This document shows, piece after piece, positions 37,246 through 48,985 of a stretch of 64,000 nucleotides of DNA. Origin of the DNA: Molanna angustata (Eukaryota > Arthropoda > Insecta > Trichoptera > Molannidae); contig OY754980.1 in NCBI GenBank assembly GCA_963576475.1, forward strand, positions 22,985,434 through 23,049,433, read 5' to 3'. How positions within the stretch are numbered: the stretch's first letter is position 1; each line of letters opens with the position of its first letter. The notes beneath the pieces were generated by a model that ran no database searches, was not told the origin of the DNA, and was given only the letters and a program-made list of their open reading frames with translations. Position numbers and translations under genes: made by a program.

Positions 37246-38641
37246 AATAATAATAAACTGTTTTTTCTAGTATATAATTTTTCTTCCGATAGTATATTTT
37301 TATGATAAGATAGACAAACTTTTAATGCAGTATGGTGTAGAATGCTTATGTTGTATGAAATATTTTAAAAAAAGCAGATAAATTTTGTTCTAAAGAACGC
37401 GAGAGCATTTTCCAAATTTTGACAGGTGATATCATATGAAGATTTTTTTTGTTATTTATGGAAAGCTAATCAGTTCTATGTTCAAGCTCTTTACATTATA
37501 ACATGAAATCAAATTACTGAACTTTTCCATACATAGAAATTTATCTAATTACATTTTTATTCATACTAAATGTTACTATCAGGAACGTAAATTTTCTTCC
37601 GATAGTATATTTTTATGTTAAGATAAACAAACTATTAATGCAGTATAGTGAAGAATGCTTATGTTGTATGAAATATTTTAAAAAAAGCAGATAAATTTTG
37701 TTCTAAAGAACGCGAGAGCATTTTCCAAATTTTGACAGGTGATATCATATGAAGATTTTTTTTGTTATTTATGGAAAGCTAATCAGTTCTATGTTCAAGC
37801 TCTTTACATTATAACAAGAAATCAAATTACTGAACTTTTCCATACATAGAAATTTATCTAATTACATTTTTATTCATACTAAATGTTACTATCAGGAATG
37901 TAAATTTTCTTCCGATAGTATATTTTTATGTTAAGATAAACAAACTATTAATGCAGTATAGTGAAGAATGCTTATGTTGTATGAAATATTTTAAAAAAAG
38001 CAGATAAATTTTGTTCTAAAGAACGCGAGAGCATTTTCCAAATTTTGACAGGTGATATCATATGAAGATTTTTTTTGTTATTTATGGAAAGCTAATCAGT
38101 TCTATGTTCAAGCTCTTTACATTATAACATGAAATCAAATTACAGAACTTTTCCATACATAGAAATTTATCTAATTACATTTTTATTCATACTAAATGTT
38201 ACTATCAGGAATGTAAATTTTCTTCCGATAGTATATTTTTATGTTAAGATAAACAAACTATTAATGCAGTATAGTGAAGAATGCTTATGTTGTATGAAAT
38301 ATTTTAAAAAAAGCAGATAAATTTTGTTCTAAAGAACGCGAGAGCATTTTCCAAATTTTGACAGGTGATATCTTATGAAGATTTTTTTTTTGTTATTTAT
38401 GGAAAGCTAATCAGTTCTATGTTCAAGCTCTTTACATTATAACATGAAATCAAATTACTGAACTTTTCCATACATAGAAATTTATCTAATTACATTTTTA
38501 TTCATACTAAATGTTACTAACAGGAATATAAATTTTCTTCCGATAGTATATTTTTATGTTAAGATAGACAAACTATTAATGCAGTATAGTGAAGACTGCT
38601 TATGTTGTATGAAATATTTTAAAAAAAGCAGATAAATTTTG
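37246..38641. repeat. Satellite block 3, 313-bp monomers (~4.5 copies)
   Basis: It starts with the same restart unit as block 2 and holds about four monomers, including one ATTACAGAAC subtype at 38129. It then passes into tail copy 3. It looks like a short sibling of block 2, left after loss or before amplification of internal monomers. Confidence 0.92.
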
Positions 38642-39479
38642 TTTCAAAGAGCGTTAGAGCATTTTGACAATGTTGACACGTGATATCATATGAAGAAATT
38701 TTATGATATCTATGAAAAGCTAATCAGTTCTAAGTTCAAGCTATTAATATTCTTATATCAATATGAAATCAATGAACTGAACATTGCCAAATATAAAAAA
38801 ATTCTCTTGTTACATATAAGTTTCATACAAATATCCATTAAATAAAATATAATTTTTGAAACCGTTGAATATTTTTCTTTTAACATTGACCAACTTTGAA
38901 TACAATTTTATGAAGATTCTTGGTGTTGTATAAATAGTTGAAACCAAATTAAAATATCTCTAATTTCCAGGTCGTGAGAGCATTTTTTCAGTTTTAATAG
39001 ATGAAATCATAAAGAAACATTGGGAAAAAATGAACCGTTGTCTATGGAAAACTAATCAGCTCTAAGTTTATGGACTTAACACATGTGATATCAATATGAA
39101 GTCAATCGGACTTATAGTTTGGGCTGCAGAGAGGACACAAAAAAAAAACAACGTAAATGATGAATTCATAGAGAAGAAATCAAAAGTTGTCTATGGAAAA
39201 CTAATCAGCTCTAGGTCTTTGCACTTTACACATATGATGTTAATATGAAGTCGATCAGACTTATAGTTTGGGCTGTAGAGAGGACACAAAAAAGATAAAT
39301 GCTACGGCGTACGGCGTACGGCGTACGGCGTACAGCGTATACGCCATACACACAAACACATCACGACGAAACTCATAGTGTGCATTCTCTACATGATACC
39401 CATTGAGAAATTGATGTAAAAAAAATACGCTTAAATTTTGCGAAATCATGACTCTCCCCTATTCCATAGTGTGGAGAGT
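38642..39479. repeat. Satellite-associated divergent tail, copy 3
   Basis: It is 838 bp, with the same heptamer count as copy 1, and ends at the outer right terminus of the whole domain. The following sequence is not satellite but a LINE remnant. Confidence 0.85.
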
Positions 39480-39490
39480 AACAAAGACAA

Positions 39491-39980
39491 GATACTTTCG
39501 CACAGCGTAATTTTAGATTTCTTGGCCCCAAAATGTTTAATTTTCTACCTGATGACTGGAAACAGTTGACAAGAAATGTGCTGAAAAAACAATAATTGCT
39601 TGGCTTATATCCATAGGTATAGATGAATCAAATAATGAATTGATTTCACTTCTAACTTAATTGGACGTGAAAATTTGTTAAATTTACCTTATTTTTAGAA
39701 TCATTATTGTATGTGTGTTGTGTTGTGTTGGTTATTGCAACTATGTAGAGTAACTATTCCTATCGGACGTCCTAAAACTGGTTCACCTTGTTGGGCGTCC
39801 AACGTGTCAATATTTTTAATACAACGTACAACTCGGACAAATTTACATGTAAAACTGCACCTACTTTGTTAATGTACTAATATATTTTGTTGTTATAATT
39901 CTTGTTATGTTACTTACGCTGTTTTATGTTTAATAATACTATGTAAAAATAAAATAAAAAATTAAATAAAAAATAAACTA
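39491..39980 (+). mobile_element. LINE 3' remnant abutting the satellite
   Basis: From 39491 a short frame reads FAQRNFRFLGPKMFNFLP and closes at TAA (39593-39595). The FxGPKxFNxLP core is the conserved end of a Jockey-like LINE polymerase group. A ~380-bp untranslated region follows, ending in an AAAT-rich tail near 39950-39980. The 5' side is cut exactly by the satellite-bearing element, so the latter probably inserted into, or rearranged with, this LINE. Confidence 0.7.
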
Positions 39981-42612
39981 CATGTTATTTATTTCTCATT
40001 AACTGACATAATATAATTTACGTTTGTTAAAGAAAAAAGTTAATAAGCAAATTTAGTTAATGAGAAAGTAAAAAGTTTGAATTTTTATAGAGATCTTGGT
40101 CATACCTCTGATGTTTCTCATTTAAAAAGATCCGAAGTCTATTACAGTCCACGATTGTGAATCTTCCATTCACATTCGTCGATGGTTCTTTTTTCACTGT
40201 GGTGCCGAGATTGCTAATCTAGAGGGCTCCGTGAGCTACTTTTCGGGCTATGCATTTTTTTCTTGTCGCTCTCTTAGCGTTCTGTGAAGGGGCCGTTTAC
40301 AGTCCCCTTATGCGGAGCGGGTAGTGGTGGAAGTAGCGAAATGAGAAAAGTTATCCTCACTAAGCGACGTCTTTTCTTTTTATACCCCATAAACACAACA
40401 TGATACAATTCAAAGTGTGCAATCTCTGCATGATACCCTTTAGAAATACACCCAAAAAAAATATAATTGAACATAGTGAAGAGATTTATTAATACGCTAG
40501 TCAAGTATGCATTAATGTAAGAATTACTTAATGTAACGTACATAGGTATAACGTAATATATTCTTTTCAAATTAAATACTAAAGCAAATTCAGGAATTTA
40601 AGCAATGAAAATTGACAAGGGAAAAACATTTTCATGAAAATTCCTACATTAAACGTGACAGTTAGAACCTTATTTCAATGTTTAAACGTCGACCCTACGT
40701 ATTTTTCATCTTAAGACGTTTCTTTTGTAGTTTCGGAAAACAGAGATTTTTTTTTCTCTATTCTCCATCGATCGTGCATGTTTTGTGTTCTCAAATATTT
40801 AGGAATTGTATTCGCCGTGTCCTGTGATTTTAAAATATATGCTCACTTGAGTATTGCTGACATGTGAGGATGGAACTGAGAGAGGAGAATCCTTTCGTTT
40901 GGGTTTGGGATAGTACAAAAAAAATATCTCGAAAAGGTTTTTTTTTCAATTCAAAGGATAATGTCTCTCGAAACGCTGGACTAACAATCGCAAAAGACAA
41001 CGGAAAATCTTTTCTAAGTATATTTTTACAGTTGAATTTCGTTATGGAGAGATAAAGCAGGTAAAACGTTACCAATTTTGCCGAGATATTTATTTTTTTG
41101 CCGAGGTATAAGAAAATCCAGGAATTCATATCGTGGAATTGGTTTCGAATTTTTAAACTTAAAACTTCGTTATAAACTGTTCAGTATACTGTACATTTTT
41201 TAATAAGATATGTAGTATGGAAGAAATGCTAGTTGTAGTAAGCATTAATAAGAATTGTCAAATATTCCAAAGTAGAAGCGTTTACTTTTTGGAAATTAAC
41301 TAGCTTCAGTTTCAAGACTACACCCATATACCCTATACCCTGCTATATCCATGACATAACTATACCCTGCTATACCTGACTAATCCTTCTATGCCCATGA
41401 CACTGACGCGCACCATATCAAGCTAGTTTTAACTCATTTGAAGAGAAGAGTACGGTAGTTCTTGAAGTTAGTTGTGTAATCAAAATAAACGAGTGGAAAT
41501 CAACAAAGTATATGTTGTTGTTATAATATTTTTTAAGAATTTTCATTTCCGCGTGTGCTATACACATTGCCAATTCACAAGCAAACGACAGGCGTAGTGA
41601 AAATGACTGAATATCTTATGTAATGCTGTAATGTTCAAGGCACAACTAATAAAAAAAAATCAAATTCTAAATATATAGAAGTTGGCATTGTGAATTGAGG
41701 AAAAGGAGGGAGGTCACTTATGTGAATATATACCTACTGCAGTATGTATAACTGATGCGACGTAGAGAAGTCACAAAATGATATAAATTATTCCTTTTAA
41801 TAATATTATAAGAATAATATGTTGGTATTATGTATAAGAATTAATAATAATATAATGGCAATGTATTCAAGAGCCTACAAAATCTCCTTGAAGGAACAAC
41901 AGCGCTCTACGTTGGAAGATAAAAAGATATCTTCAATATTTACGGAAAGCCTTATAACCGAGCTGTGTTACAATACAAAACCTACCAGCCTATGGAACAA
42001 AAGTGTTTGCTCAGACAGTGTGTATGAAGGTACGTGCCTATCCCATGAAACAATGGGGGCTATACAAAGTGTGCCATCGAAAATGAATGGAAATTGGTAG
42101 GAATTTTACAATAGTCTTCTAGCACGGGTAATCCTTTTGAGTCGCACATAAAGTATAATCTGAAGCAGCGTATCATCACTCGCTTTTATCCAGACAGAAA
42201 ATGGTTTCAATTATTTTATTTTTACTTTTGTTATTTTATAAGCCACATCCTATGTATAACCTCATATTTTGTCGCTGATTTTTGTACCAGCCAGTCCCAA
42301 TCCGAAAAACTACGGTTTTTATCTAATATTTTGATGAAATTTCTAAGGCGTTTGTCTGGGTAATTCTACTCATACACAGATATTTAAAATACTTTTATAC
42401 TTTATTAAGGAAAATTAAAATGCAGCATCGCACGTAATTGAAAACAACGTGTATGTGTATTGAGCTTGAAAACAAATTAAGAACCATGCGTTTTAAGAAG
42501 GAAACTACAATATTTGATTTTGATATTCAATTCATGGCTGAAAAGATTATAATACATACAAGACTATTTGTAGTAAACTCAACCCATATTTTTGAGACAC
42601 ATGAAGTAGAAA
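39981..42612. other. Spacer with minor repeats
   Basis: Contains a small inverted pair (TTCTCATTAACT/AGTTAATGAGAA, about 39994-40070), a relative of the satellite tail (about 40375-40480), and a degenerate tandem of CCCTGCTATA-like words at 41318-41402. Several frames of 60-99 codons occur but none shows a recognisable domain. Confidence 0.4.
40375..40480 (+). repeat. Diverged relative of the satellite tail, plus orientation
   Basis: AAACACAACATGATACAATT...GTGTGCAATCTCTGCATGATACCC parallels AAACACATCACGACGAAACT...GTGTGCATTCTCTACATGATACCC in the three tails. It lies about 0.9 kb beyond the satellite and has no monomers next to it. Confidence 0.6.
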
Positions 42613-43098
42613 TTTGGCAATGACTACGGACATGAATTGCAGACTTTACAGACAAGACGAAGAACCTCAGATTTAATGTACTTTTATGACATAATAAACT
42701 CCAATATTGACTGTACAGATCTTCTGAAGATTATTAACTTCAACATAACAAACAGAAGAACAAGGCATACTTCAGCGTTCTTTTTAGAAAAAAAAAACAC
42801 TAACGCCGCTCATTATTCGCCATTGTACCGATGCCTTACCACGTATAATAATTAAGAATGGACTTGGAAAGGAAAGGAAAGGATCGGGATAAATTCCGTT
42901 TGTCCAGGACCCTTTTCAGGAGTCACATTAGACAGGAATAATACATTTTTTTGTTACTAACAGTGAGTACATGCACCATGAAATCAGAGGTGGGCTGATT
43001 AAGTTAGTGACAATAACTTATTTTATTCTTATTTATTATATTGTTAAATTTTTATTTTTGTACGTTACCATTTTTTTTAAATAAATAAAAAAAGTAAA
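42613..43098 (+). mobile_element. LINE 3' remnant with poly(AAAT) tail
   Basis: A frame open to 42855 reads TRRRTSDLMYFYDIINSNID, then LLKIINFNI and a final YSPLYRC...YNN. This is the end of Jockey-like LINE polymerases, where RRxxxDLxxLYxIxNxxID is followed by an N/SPLxRxxxxYN close. A short untranslated part and an AAATAAATAAAAAAA tail near 43078-43094 complete the 3' end. Two further short frames upstream (41819-42100, 42438-42623) show no domain. The fragment has no catalytic motif. Confidence 0.7.
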
Positions 43099-43734
43099 TC
43101 TTCCGAAAACAATACGAGGTATCAAATTTAAATTTGATAAGTTTTGATACAAATTCGGGGTAATAATACTATTTCACTTTCTCAATAAAAGTGCTACCAT
43201 AATCTCATGAAAAGTTTAAATTTCATATTGGGTTTCTTCAAAAAACGAAGAGGAATATTTTTTATCAAGGTGGGAAAACTTTTCAGCGCAGCCAGACCCA
43301 TATTATAGAAATTTAACATAATATAATTTATATGTCCCAGAGACAACCTTGAGAGTTCCAAGTTTATTCGTTATATTATAAATCGTAAATTTTGTCGCAA
43401 TTTTTCTGTATAGTTAAAGATATAACAACTGAGACGAGTTTTTAATTTTTTGTTGCTTTTTGTATTAACCACAAATTGTCAATAAGTAATGTTTTAATCG
43501 TTTATCGTGCGCATATCATATAATTGTTCTCAATAAACTACGAAAAGTACAAGCATTTTTGAGTATACAAGTATTGTATATGAATTTTAATACATCTAAT
43601 TATTTTTTGAAGAAATTTAAATTAAATACAAATTTGAGTCTTTCATTTTTGACATTTGCAGTTATCTTACTACAAATTATAATAAAAAAAAACCAATACA
43701 TTAATTTAAAAATAATACTACATCATATTTTAAA

Positions 43735-44003
43735 AATAATACTACATTTGAAGTCAAGCGTTCGTTCGACTCTGAATTATTATTGTTGAGTGATGGTAAT
43801 TGATCATAGGTATAATGTATTATTGCAAGGTTTATTTAAAAAAAAATTCGGGTATTTTTTCTATTTTTATTTTAGTTTCTGTTCTTAAATTTTCGACATA
43901 AGTTAAGTTATTATGTGAAAGAGAGAATCTGCTCTGCCAAAAAACTGCTTTGCAGTTAAGCGGAAAAATGAAGCTGTATTATTTTTTATTAAAAAAAATA
44001 TGA
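43735..44003 (+). repeat. LINE 3' end repeat, copy A
   Basis: This region matches 55200-55490 in reverse orientation. Shared blocks are ATTATTATTGTTGAGTGATGG, TTAAGTTATTATGTGAAA and TCTGCCAAAAAACTGCTTTG. Both copies end in a T/A-rich tail (TATTTTTTATTAAAAAAAA here). It is probably the untranslated 3' end of a LINE; no coding part is recognised. Confidence 0.6.
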
Positions 44004-45199
44004 CTCTGAAATTATTATTTGATTATAGAAATTATCTCTTATAAATAGTATGCGTTTTACCAAATAGTCCATAAACGAGTACTTAACAGTTTAGACGATG
44101 TTCTATTATAGCACAATATTGCAATCTAACATAAATCTAAATCTTAATTAAGTAATTGTAAAAAAATGTTTTCATTATTAAAAAACGAACGAAGAGTCTC
44201 TCCAAATAATTTCAAAAAAGTTTCACTGAGAATTATTTTCAAAGCCTACGAAAGAAAGCAGAATAACAATTCATTTTTCGGCTTGGCTATTTAAAATAGG
44301 TGCGCCATAAAATGTTGCCATGATAAAATGTAACTTCACTACATATTATGTAAATGTTTAAATATTAATTGGTTAACTCTGTTTAGTGAAAAAAAATTCA
44401 AATAAATAACAAGTCTACCTTTATCAATTTTGCAGAGTGGAGCCTTAAAACTCTATGTGACAAAATAATAAAATTTGTATATAAAAATACTGCAGGGATA
44501 TCAAATTTATTATCATCCATCAATTGATAATAATAAGATGTCATAAAACTTGTTCTTACGAAATTAGCAATTTATTTAAGGCATATAAGTAATAACAATT
44601 TGAAGATGAATATCATAGGAAGATTGATAACGTGTGTGGTTTAAAATGATACTGTGAAAATAAACCATTCAACCCACTTATTTTTTCAATTCTTCAAACT
44701 GTGGGTTATTGGTTCAACTTATTTTTTTATTCACGATGATATTTATAAAAAAAAATCATTTACATTTGATTTAAAATATAAACCAAATCATGTTTTGTGA
44801 TGGCATAACATAACATACTCAATCTGGAGATTTATATTTCAAAATACGCTTTAAAATTGCATAATCATACGTGTCAATTACAAAATAGTAGTGGAGAATC
44901 AAAAAGAATCTAGGCAGTGTATTTCATAAAAAAAGGCTATGGAAAGACGATTCATGTCTGCGTCCTTCCAACTCTGTTAGGGACATGAGACGTACGTACG
45001 AGTATTGCTATCGGAAAACAACTTGAGCCAGTCTTTTTGTGTCTTTATGCTTGGTTCGTATATGTTCAAATCTCCCCCCTCCACGGTGAAAAGGCTCAAA
45101 AAATTTGATGGAAACTGTAATTGTTTTTGAAATGATAAACCACGTAGTTTACAACCGATATAATTTACAACGTTTACAACGTAGTTTACAACGTTTTCG
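44004..45199. other. AT-rich spacer
   Basis: Nothing recognised, apart from short direct repeats of GTTTACAACGTAG at about 45145-45195. Confidence 0.35.
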
Positions 45200-45298
45200 T
45201 TCACCTAAGCACAAGCATTTATTTGCTTATTTTAGGGAACGTAGGAAGATGTATATGTACTTGTTTAACAAGGACATATTCATTTTAAAAAAAATATA
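45200..45298 (+). repeat. Dispersed ~100-bp repeat, copy B
   Basis: Plus-strand counterpart of 2343-2440; see that entry. Flanking sequences of the two copies are unrelated, so the repeat is mobile or a remnant of something mobile. Confidence 0.7.
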
Positions 45299-46053
45299 TA
45301 AAAGACATTTATTAACATTATTGCATCACAATTACACACAGTAATTACACATACTATTTATTTAGTATGTAATGGTAATGTACAATGTACATTGTTGTAT
45401 ATATTTTTTTAATTTTTTATCTAATCAATTACAATGTACATATAAATTACAAGAAACAAGGTAAATCAGTTCCATGATATATTTCATAATAACCCTCTTT
45501 AATTGAGATAAAATCTCGTGTTAAAAAGGGAGTATCTAATTTGTAATGTTACATTCACCAAACATTGCACATCTACTTAAAACATAAAACATTTTATCAC
45601 TAAGATTTATCCCTAGCGTTAACATTTATTTGAAGACAAATCAATAGTTTATATGTAAGGATTGTGTAAAAAGGTAAAACAAAATTTTCAAAACAAATAA
45701 TAACACTTAATTATACTGACACATTTATATATGCAATTTCACACATCATTCACACAATATCTCACCATAATATGTAACCATTCCTAATATATCTTAATAT
45801 ACTACAATAACTTCAGCGACAACCTGTAATTGGCTTTATTCTTAATCAAATTATCTTTATGTTTTATAATTTATTATATGCTGTATGTTGTCCTTTAAAT
45901 AAAATAAATAAATAAATAAATAAGCTACACAAAAACAGGAATGAATTAAAGAAAAGAATAAATCAGTACAATTTTTTGATTTTATTCTTATATATATTGT
46001 AATTTTTTTCGAGTCTAACACTCAAAGGGAGTTCATTAAACCACTTAGTACCT
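45299..46053. other. AT-rich spacer ending in a retroposon-like tail
   Basis: TTTATAATTTATTATATGCTGTATGTTGTCCTTT followed by (AAAT)n at 45898-45922 resembles a LINE 3' end. No coding frame was recognised upstream. Confidence 0.4.
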
Positions 46054-46056
46054 TTA

Positions 46057-46751
46057 GGGCCGTATTAGACTTGGTCACCAGGCGAAGTCACCGGTGATGA
46101 GACCGGTGACAATACCGGTGACGTCACCAGTTACTGTACGGGCAGCCAGCCGCTAAATAAAAGCCTTAAATTAATAACCTATAAATTGGTTATATTAAAC
46201 TTCTATCATTACACTTATTATAAATTTGATAAAGTAACAAAAAAATAAAGAAATTTGGTTTTTTATCAACAAAAATCAGTACTTAATATAAATAATTGTC
46301 CCAGTATCTGCCTCATCGCACCTTGTTTTGAGATTGTTCATTAAATTATTTCCATTTGCCAAGGTACAGCAGCATTTCTTAATATTTCATTTCTCCAATA
46401 AGAAGCAGCATTTCTTCATATTTTACCGACATTACGACCGCTCACTACACTAGCGTCAAACAAAATGAACTCGCAGAACACAAAAATACATTAGTGACGC
46501 AACAGCGGTGACTGTGTGTAATAGGTGCCATTTGATTCAATACCCAGCGATAATTCTTGGTCACCAGTCTGATAATTCTTGACTCGTCTGGTCTCGGGGC
46601 AGAGTCACCGGTCAGTCACCAAACGCTGATCTGATGACGTCACCGGTCAACCTAATGTAATAAGCACCATAAGAACTAGTGCCCAGCAACTAGTCAGGTC
46701 GCCGGTGACGACACCGGTGACGTCGCCTGGTGACCAAGTCTAATACGGCCC
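46057..46751. mobile_element. Non-autonomous Harbinger-like element
   Basis: The element is bounded by TTA at 46054-46056 and 46752-46754. The inverted ends of ~45 bp start GGGCCGTATTAGACTTGG and end in the complement. Subterminal regions hold many copies of a CACCGGTGA/GACCGGTGAC word on both sides, likely transposase-binding sites. A 3-bp TTA/TAA duplication is typical of PIF/Harbinger. The interior has no transposase frame. Confidence 0.75.
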
Positions 46752-46754
46752 TTA

Positions 46755-47305
46755 TACTTATAGAAATGTTGTGAGGCAGTTGTACGTAAAAGAGGAATGG
46801 TAATACATCCTTGTGAATTTATTCTGCTGCTTATTGTAATATTTTAATATATAATTGTAATATTTGAATATTTAACACCTACATTATTCGACGACGCTCT
46901 TCTCCATTCAAAAACATAAAACAAATGTAGAAAAAGTAGACAGTTTTAGTATTGCATTTAATGTACGTATTAATAATGCTGGTTCAACTCGTTATTATCA
47001 AGTAGTGAATAAAGGGAGGTATGTCAATATAACCTCTCACTTGAAGAACTATTAGTCTTTCTTCCTGTCAATTAGTTTATTCGATTAGTCTGGTATCAAT
47101 ATGTACCAAAGCGAATTAAGAACGAAGACGCAGTGAAAGACTTAAATATATTAGACCTGGTATAGGGATGTATCGATACACATATAGATTTATAGACATA
47201 GTAGGTATATTATTTTTTTGCCAATAAGAATAAACTAGGATACATGTTTATAGACAAATGAAAAATAATATATTATAAAGATTATACTAGGTAAACCTAC
47301 ATATT
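46755..47305. other. AT-rich spacer
   Basis: Nothing recognised. Confidence 0.4.
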
Positions 47306-47428
47306 AAACCTATTATATACCACAGTGGATGAGAGTCGCACAGGAAAGGGAGGAGAGTAGAAGGACAGGGGAGGCCTATGTCCTGCAGTGGGCAAACACA
47401 GGCTGATGACGATGATGATGAAACCTAT
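47306..47428 (+). mobile_element. Very short LINE 3' insertion
   Basis: A frame from 47326 to the TGA at 47404-47406 reads WMRVAQEREESRRTGEAYVL and QWANTG, the exact sort of ending seen in RTE-like LINEs (RVAxxRxxWRxxGEAYVxQW). A GATGATGATGA tail follows. AAACCTAT flanks it at 47306-47313 and 47421-47428, consistent with a short target duplication, though the longer flanks differ by slippage. Only about 27 codons were copied. Confidence 0.75.
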
Positions 47429-48651
47429 ATATTATAGATCACCCGACGGAACAGATCTATGTAGATTTTCCGGTCCCAACACTAAAACAATGTATAGTAT
47501 ATTACATTATTGTAACTTCATAAGCTCGCAGGCAAAATTATCCTGAATTTTTTTCTAGTGAAACAGGAAAAACTAGAAGAAAATTTAAAAACAACACACC
47601 AAAGAAAAATACAGCTCTAGCACTAAATAACTGTCGTATAGGGGAATATTATTTTACATTGACTTGCCCACTTCCATTCGAGAATTAAAAGATCGAAACG
47701 AATTTAAAATCATTACAAGTTATCCCTAAGTTGAATTTTTCTTCTGTGATTCATTGCGAGTTTTTAACTCAATCGAGAGAGAATCAACATTGTTATTTTG
47801 TAATTTTATATACCCATATTAAAATAAAATGGGTTGAGTAGATAGGCGTGCGTTATCTACACGATTTCACGAAAGTCTCTAAAACGCATGTGCGGAAAAT
47901 GCGCGTAATTATATCATCTTAAAAGTGACTAACCGTCTCACCATTATAGGATTTGTGTCCTGTTGTCTAATACATTTTGGAGGTCTTCTGTTTATGCCCG
48001 AACTACTTGCAATATATTAAATATAATATATCTGACATATTTAAATTTAGTTTGAGAAAAAATAATAAAGCTCTGAAAAGTTTTCGAACCAGCGTTTTAA
48101 AACGATTCACGTTTTTTTACATTCTTTGTACGTATCAAATGCACTTAGGTAACAAATTTATCGAACAAAAAAAGTCAGGCGCAAAGAAACACAAGAGTTT
48201 GAGCGTGAAGAGCTTTGAACGCTAAAACAACGAATCGATCGGGCACGGTGTAGAGAGTTTGCTAATCTGGCAAATTAGTATGGCCTGAGTTTTAAACACG
48301 GGGGGCTTATGGGGGAAAGTTTCGAAACGGATTCACTTGGCTACAACATTCATTAAGCGAAATAAAAACACTAAATAAGTGCAACGAAGCACTTACCCGG
48401 AGTTACAGAGGTGTAATGCAACTTTAAACAATTATGAAAACATTATGAGTTTTCGTGTTTGTGTATGCTTTAAGTGCTTCGCGGTTACCAAACTCGACAC
48501 AATAGTCCTTAAGTATTAAAATTTACATTTGAATTATTGGTACATAGGTACTTGTTTTGTTAAATAGCTCCACAAAAAAACGACGTATATTTTTCCACTT
48601 TAAAGCAAAAAAAAAGGTTGGGAAAGGACAAGGAGAGGAAATCGGGATTAG
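47429..48651. other. Spacer without recognised genes
   Basis: The 82-codon frame at 47977-48225 is basic at its end but matches no family I know. No repeats stand out. Confidence 0.35.
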
Positions 48652-48832
48652 GGGGGCAAGTCTGGTACGACCGGCGAAATCAAAACCTTAGTGATTACCC
48701 ATATCATGGATACAATTATTATATGGAGTTTTATGACATGTAAAGATATTATAGAACTCCATATAATAATTACATTCATGATATGGGTAATCGTGAGGGT
48801 TTTGATTTCACCGGTTGGACCAGACTTGTCCC
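48652..48832. repeat. Foldback element
   Basis: GGGGGCAAGTCTGGTACGAC (left) faces GGACCAGACTTGTCCCCC (right). The arms of ~80 bp include GATTACCCATATCATG and ATAATTATTATATGGAGTT. The overlapping frames on both strands with mirrored peptides are an artefact of the palindrome. A solo arm of the same family is at 8776-8833. Confidence 0.88.
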
Positions 48833-48985
48833 CCTGGTGTTTTTTTTTATTTTTTATTATTATTATTATATTCGGCAACCTACCTTTATAAGAGTGATTT
48901 GTGCCAAATGGAATTATAAAAAAAATGTTATATATTTTTACGAATATTATTATTATTGCATATGCGGAAACATTGGATTTTTTCC

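Larger units (their letters stand above)
17110..39479. mobile_element. Giant inverted-repeat-bounded unit filled with satellite
   Basis: The whole satellite domain starts at ACTCTCCACAC (17110-17120) and ends at the exact complement GTGTGGAGAGT (39469-39479). The right terminus also forms its own hairpin, because ACTCTCC occurs 18 bp before GGAGAGT. The same right terminus is found at internal positions 27818-27828 and 37235-37245, each closing a copy of the divergent tail. The flank on the right is a LINE polymerase tail; the flank on the left is a short unique stretch next to a SINE. TAA lies just outside both ends (17107-17109 and 39479-39481), overlapping the last base on the right. It may be a target duplication but is too short to trust. 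No transposase frame was seen. Confidence 0.6.

Noticed and set aside
19281..38320. Eight identical 63-codon frames as a gene family
   Set aside because: They lie in one satellite subtype, arise from a single base change that removes a stop, and show no domain.
17131..38641. Tandem array as a CRISPR
   Set aside because: Units are 313 bp, contiguous and without unique spacers, and the surroundings are eukaryotic transposons.
41819..42623. Two frames of 93 and 61 codons before the LINE end
   Set aside because: They could be decayed upstream LINE coding sequence, but no motif supports this.
48648..48891. Overlapping 66- and 76-codon frames on both strands
   Set aside because: They are mirror readings of a palindrome; similar peptides on both strands are expected.
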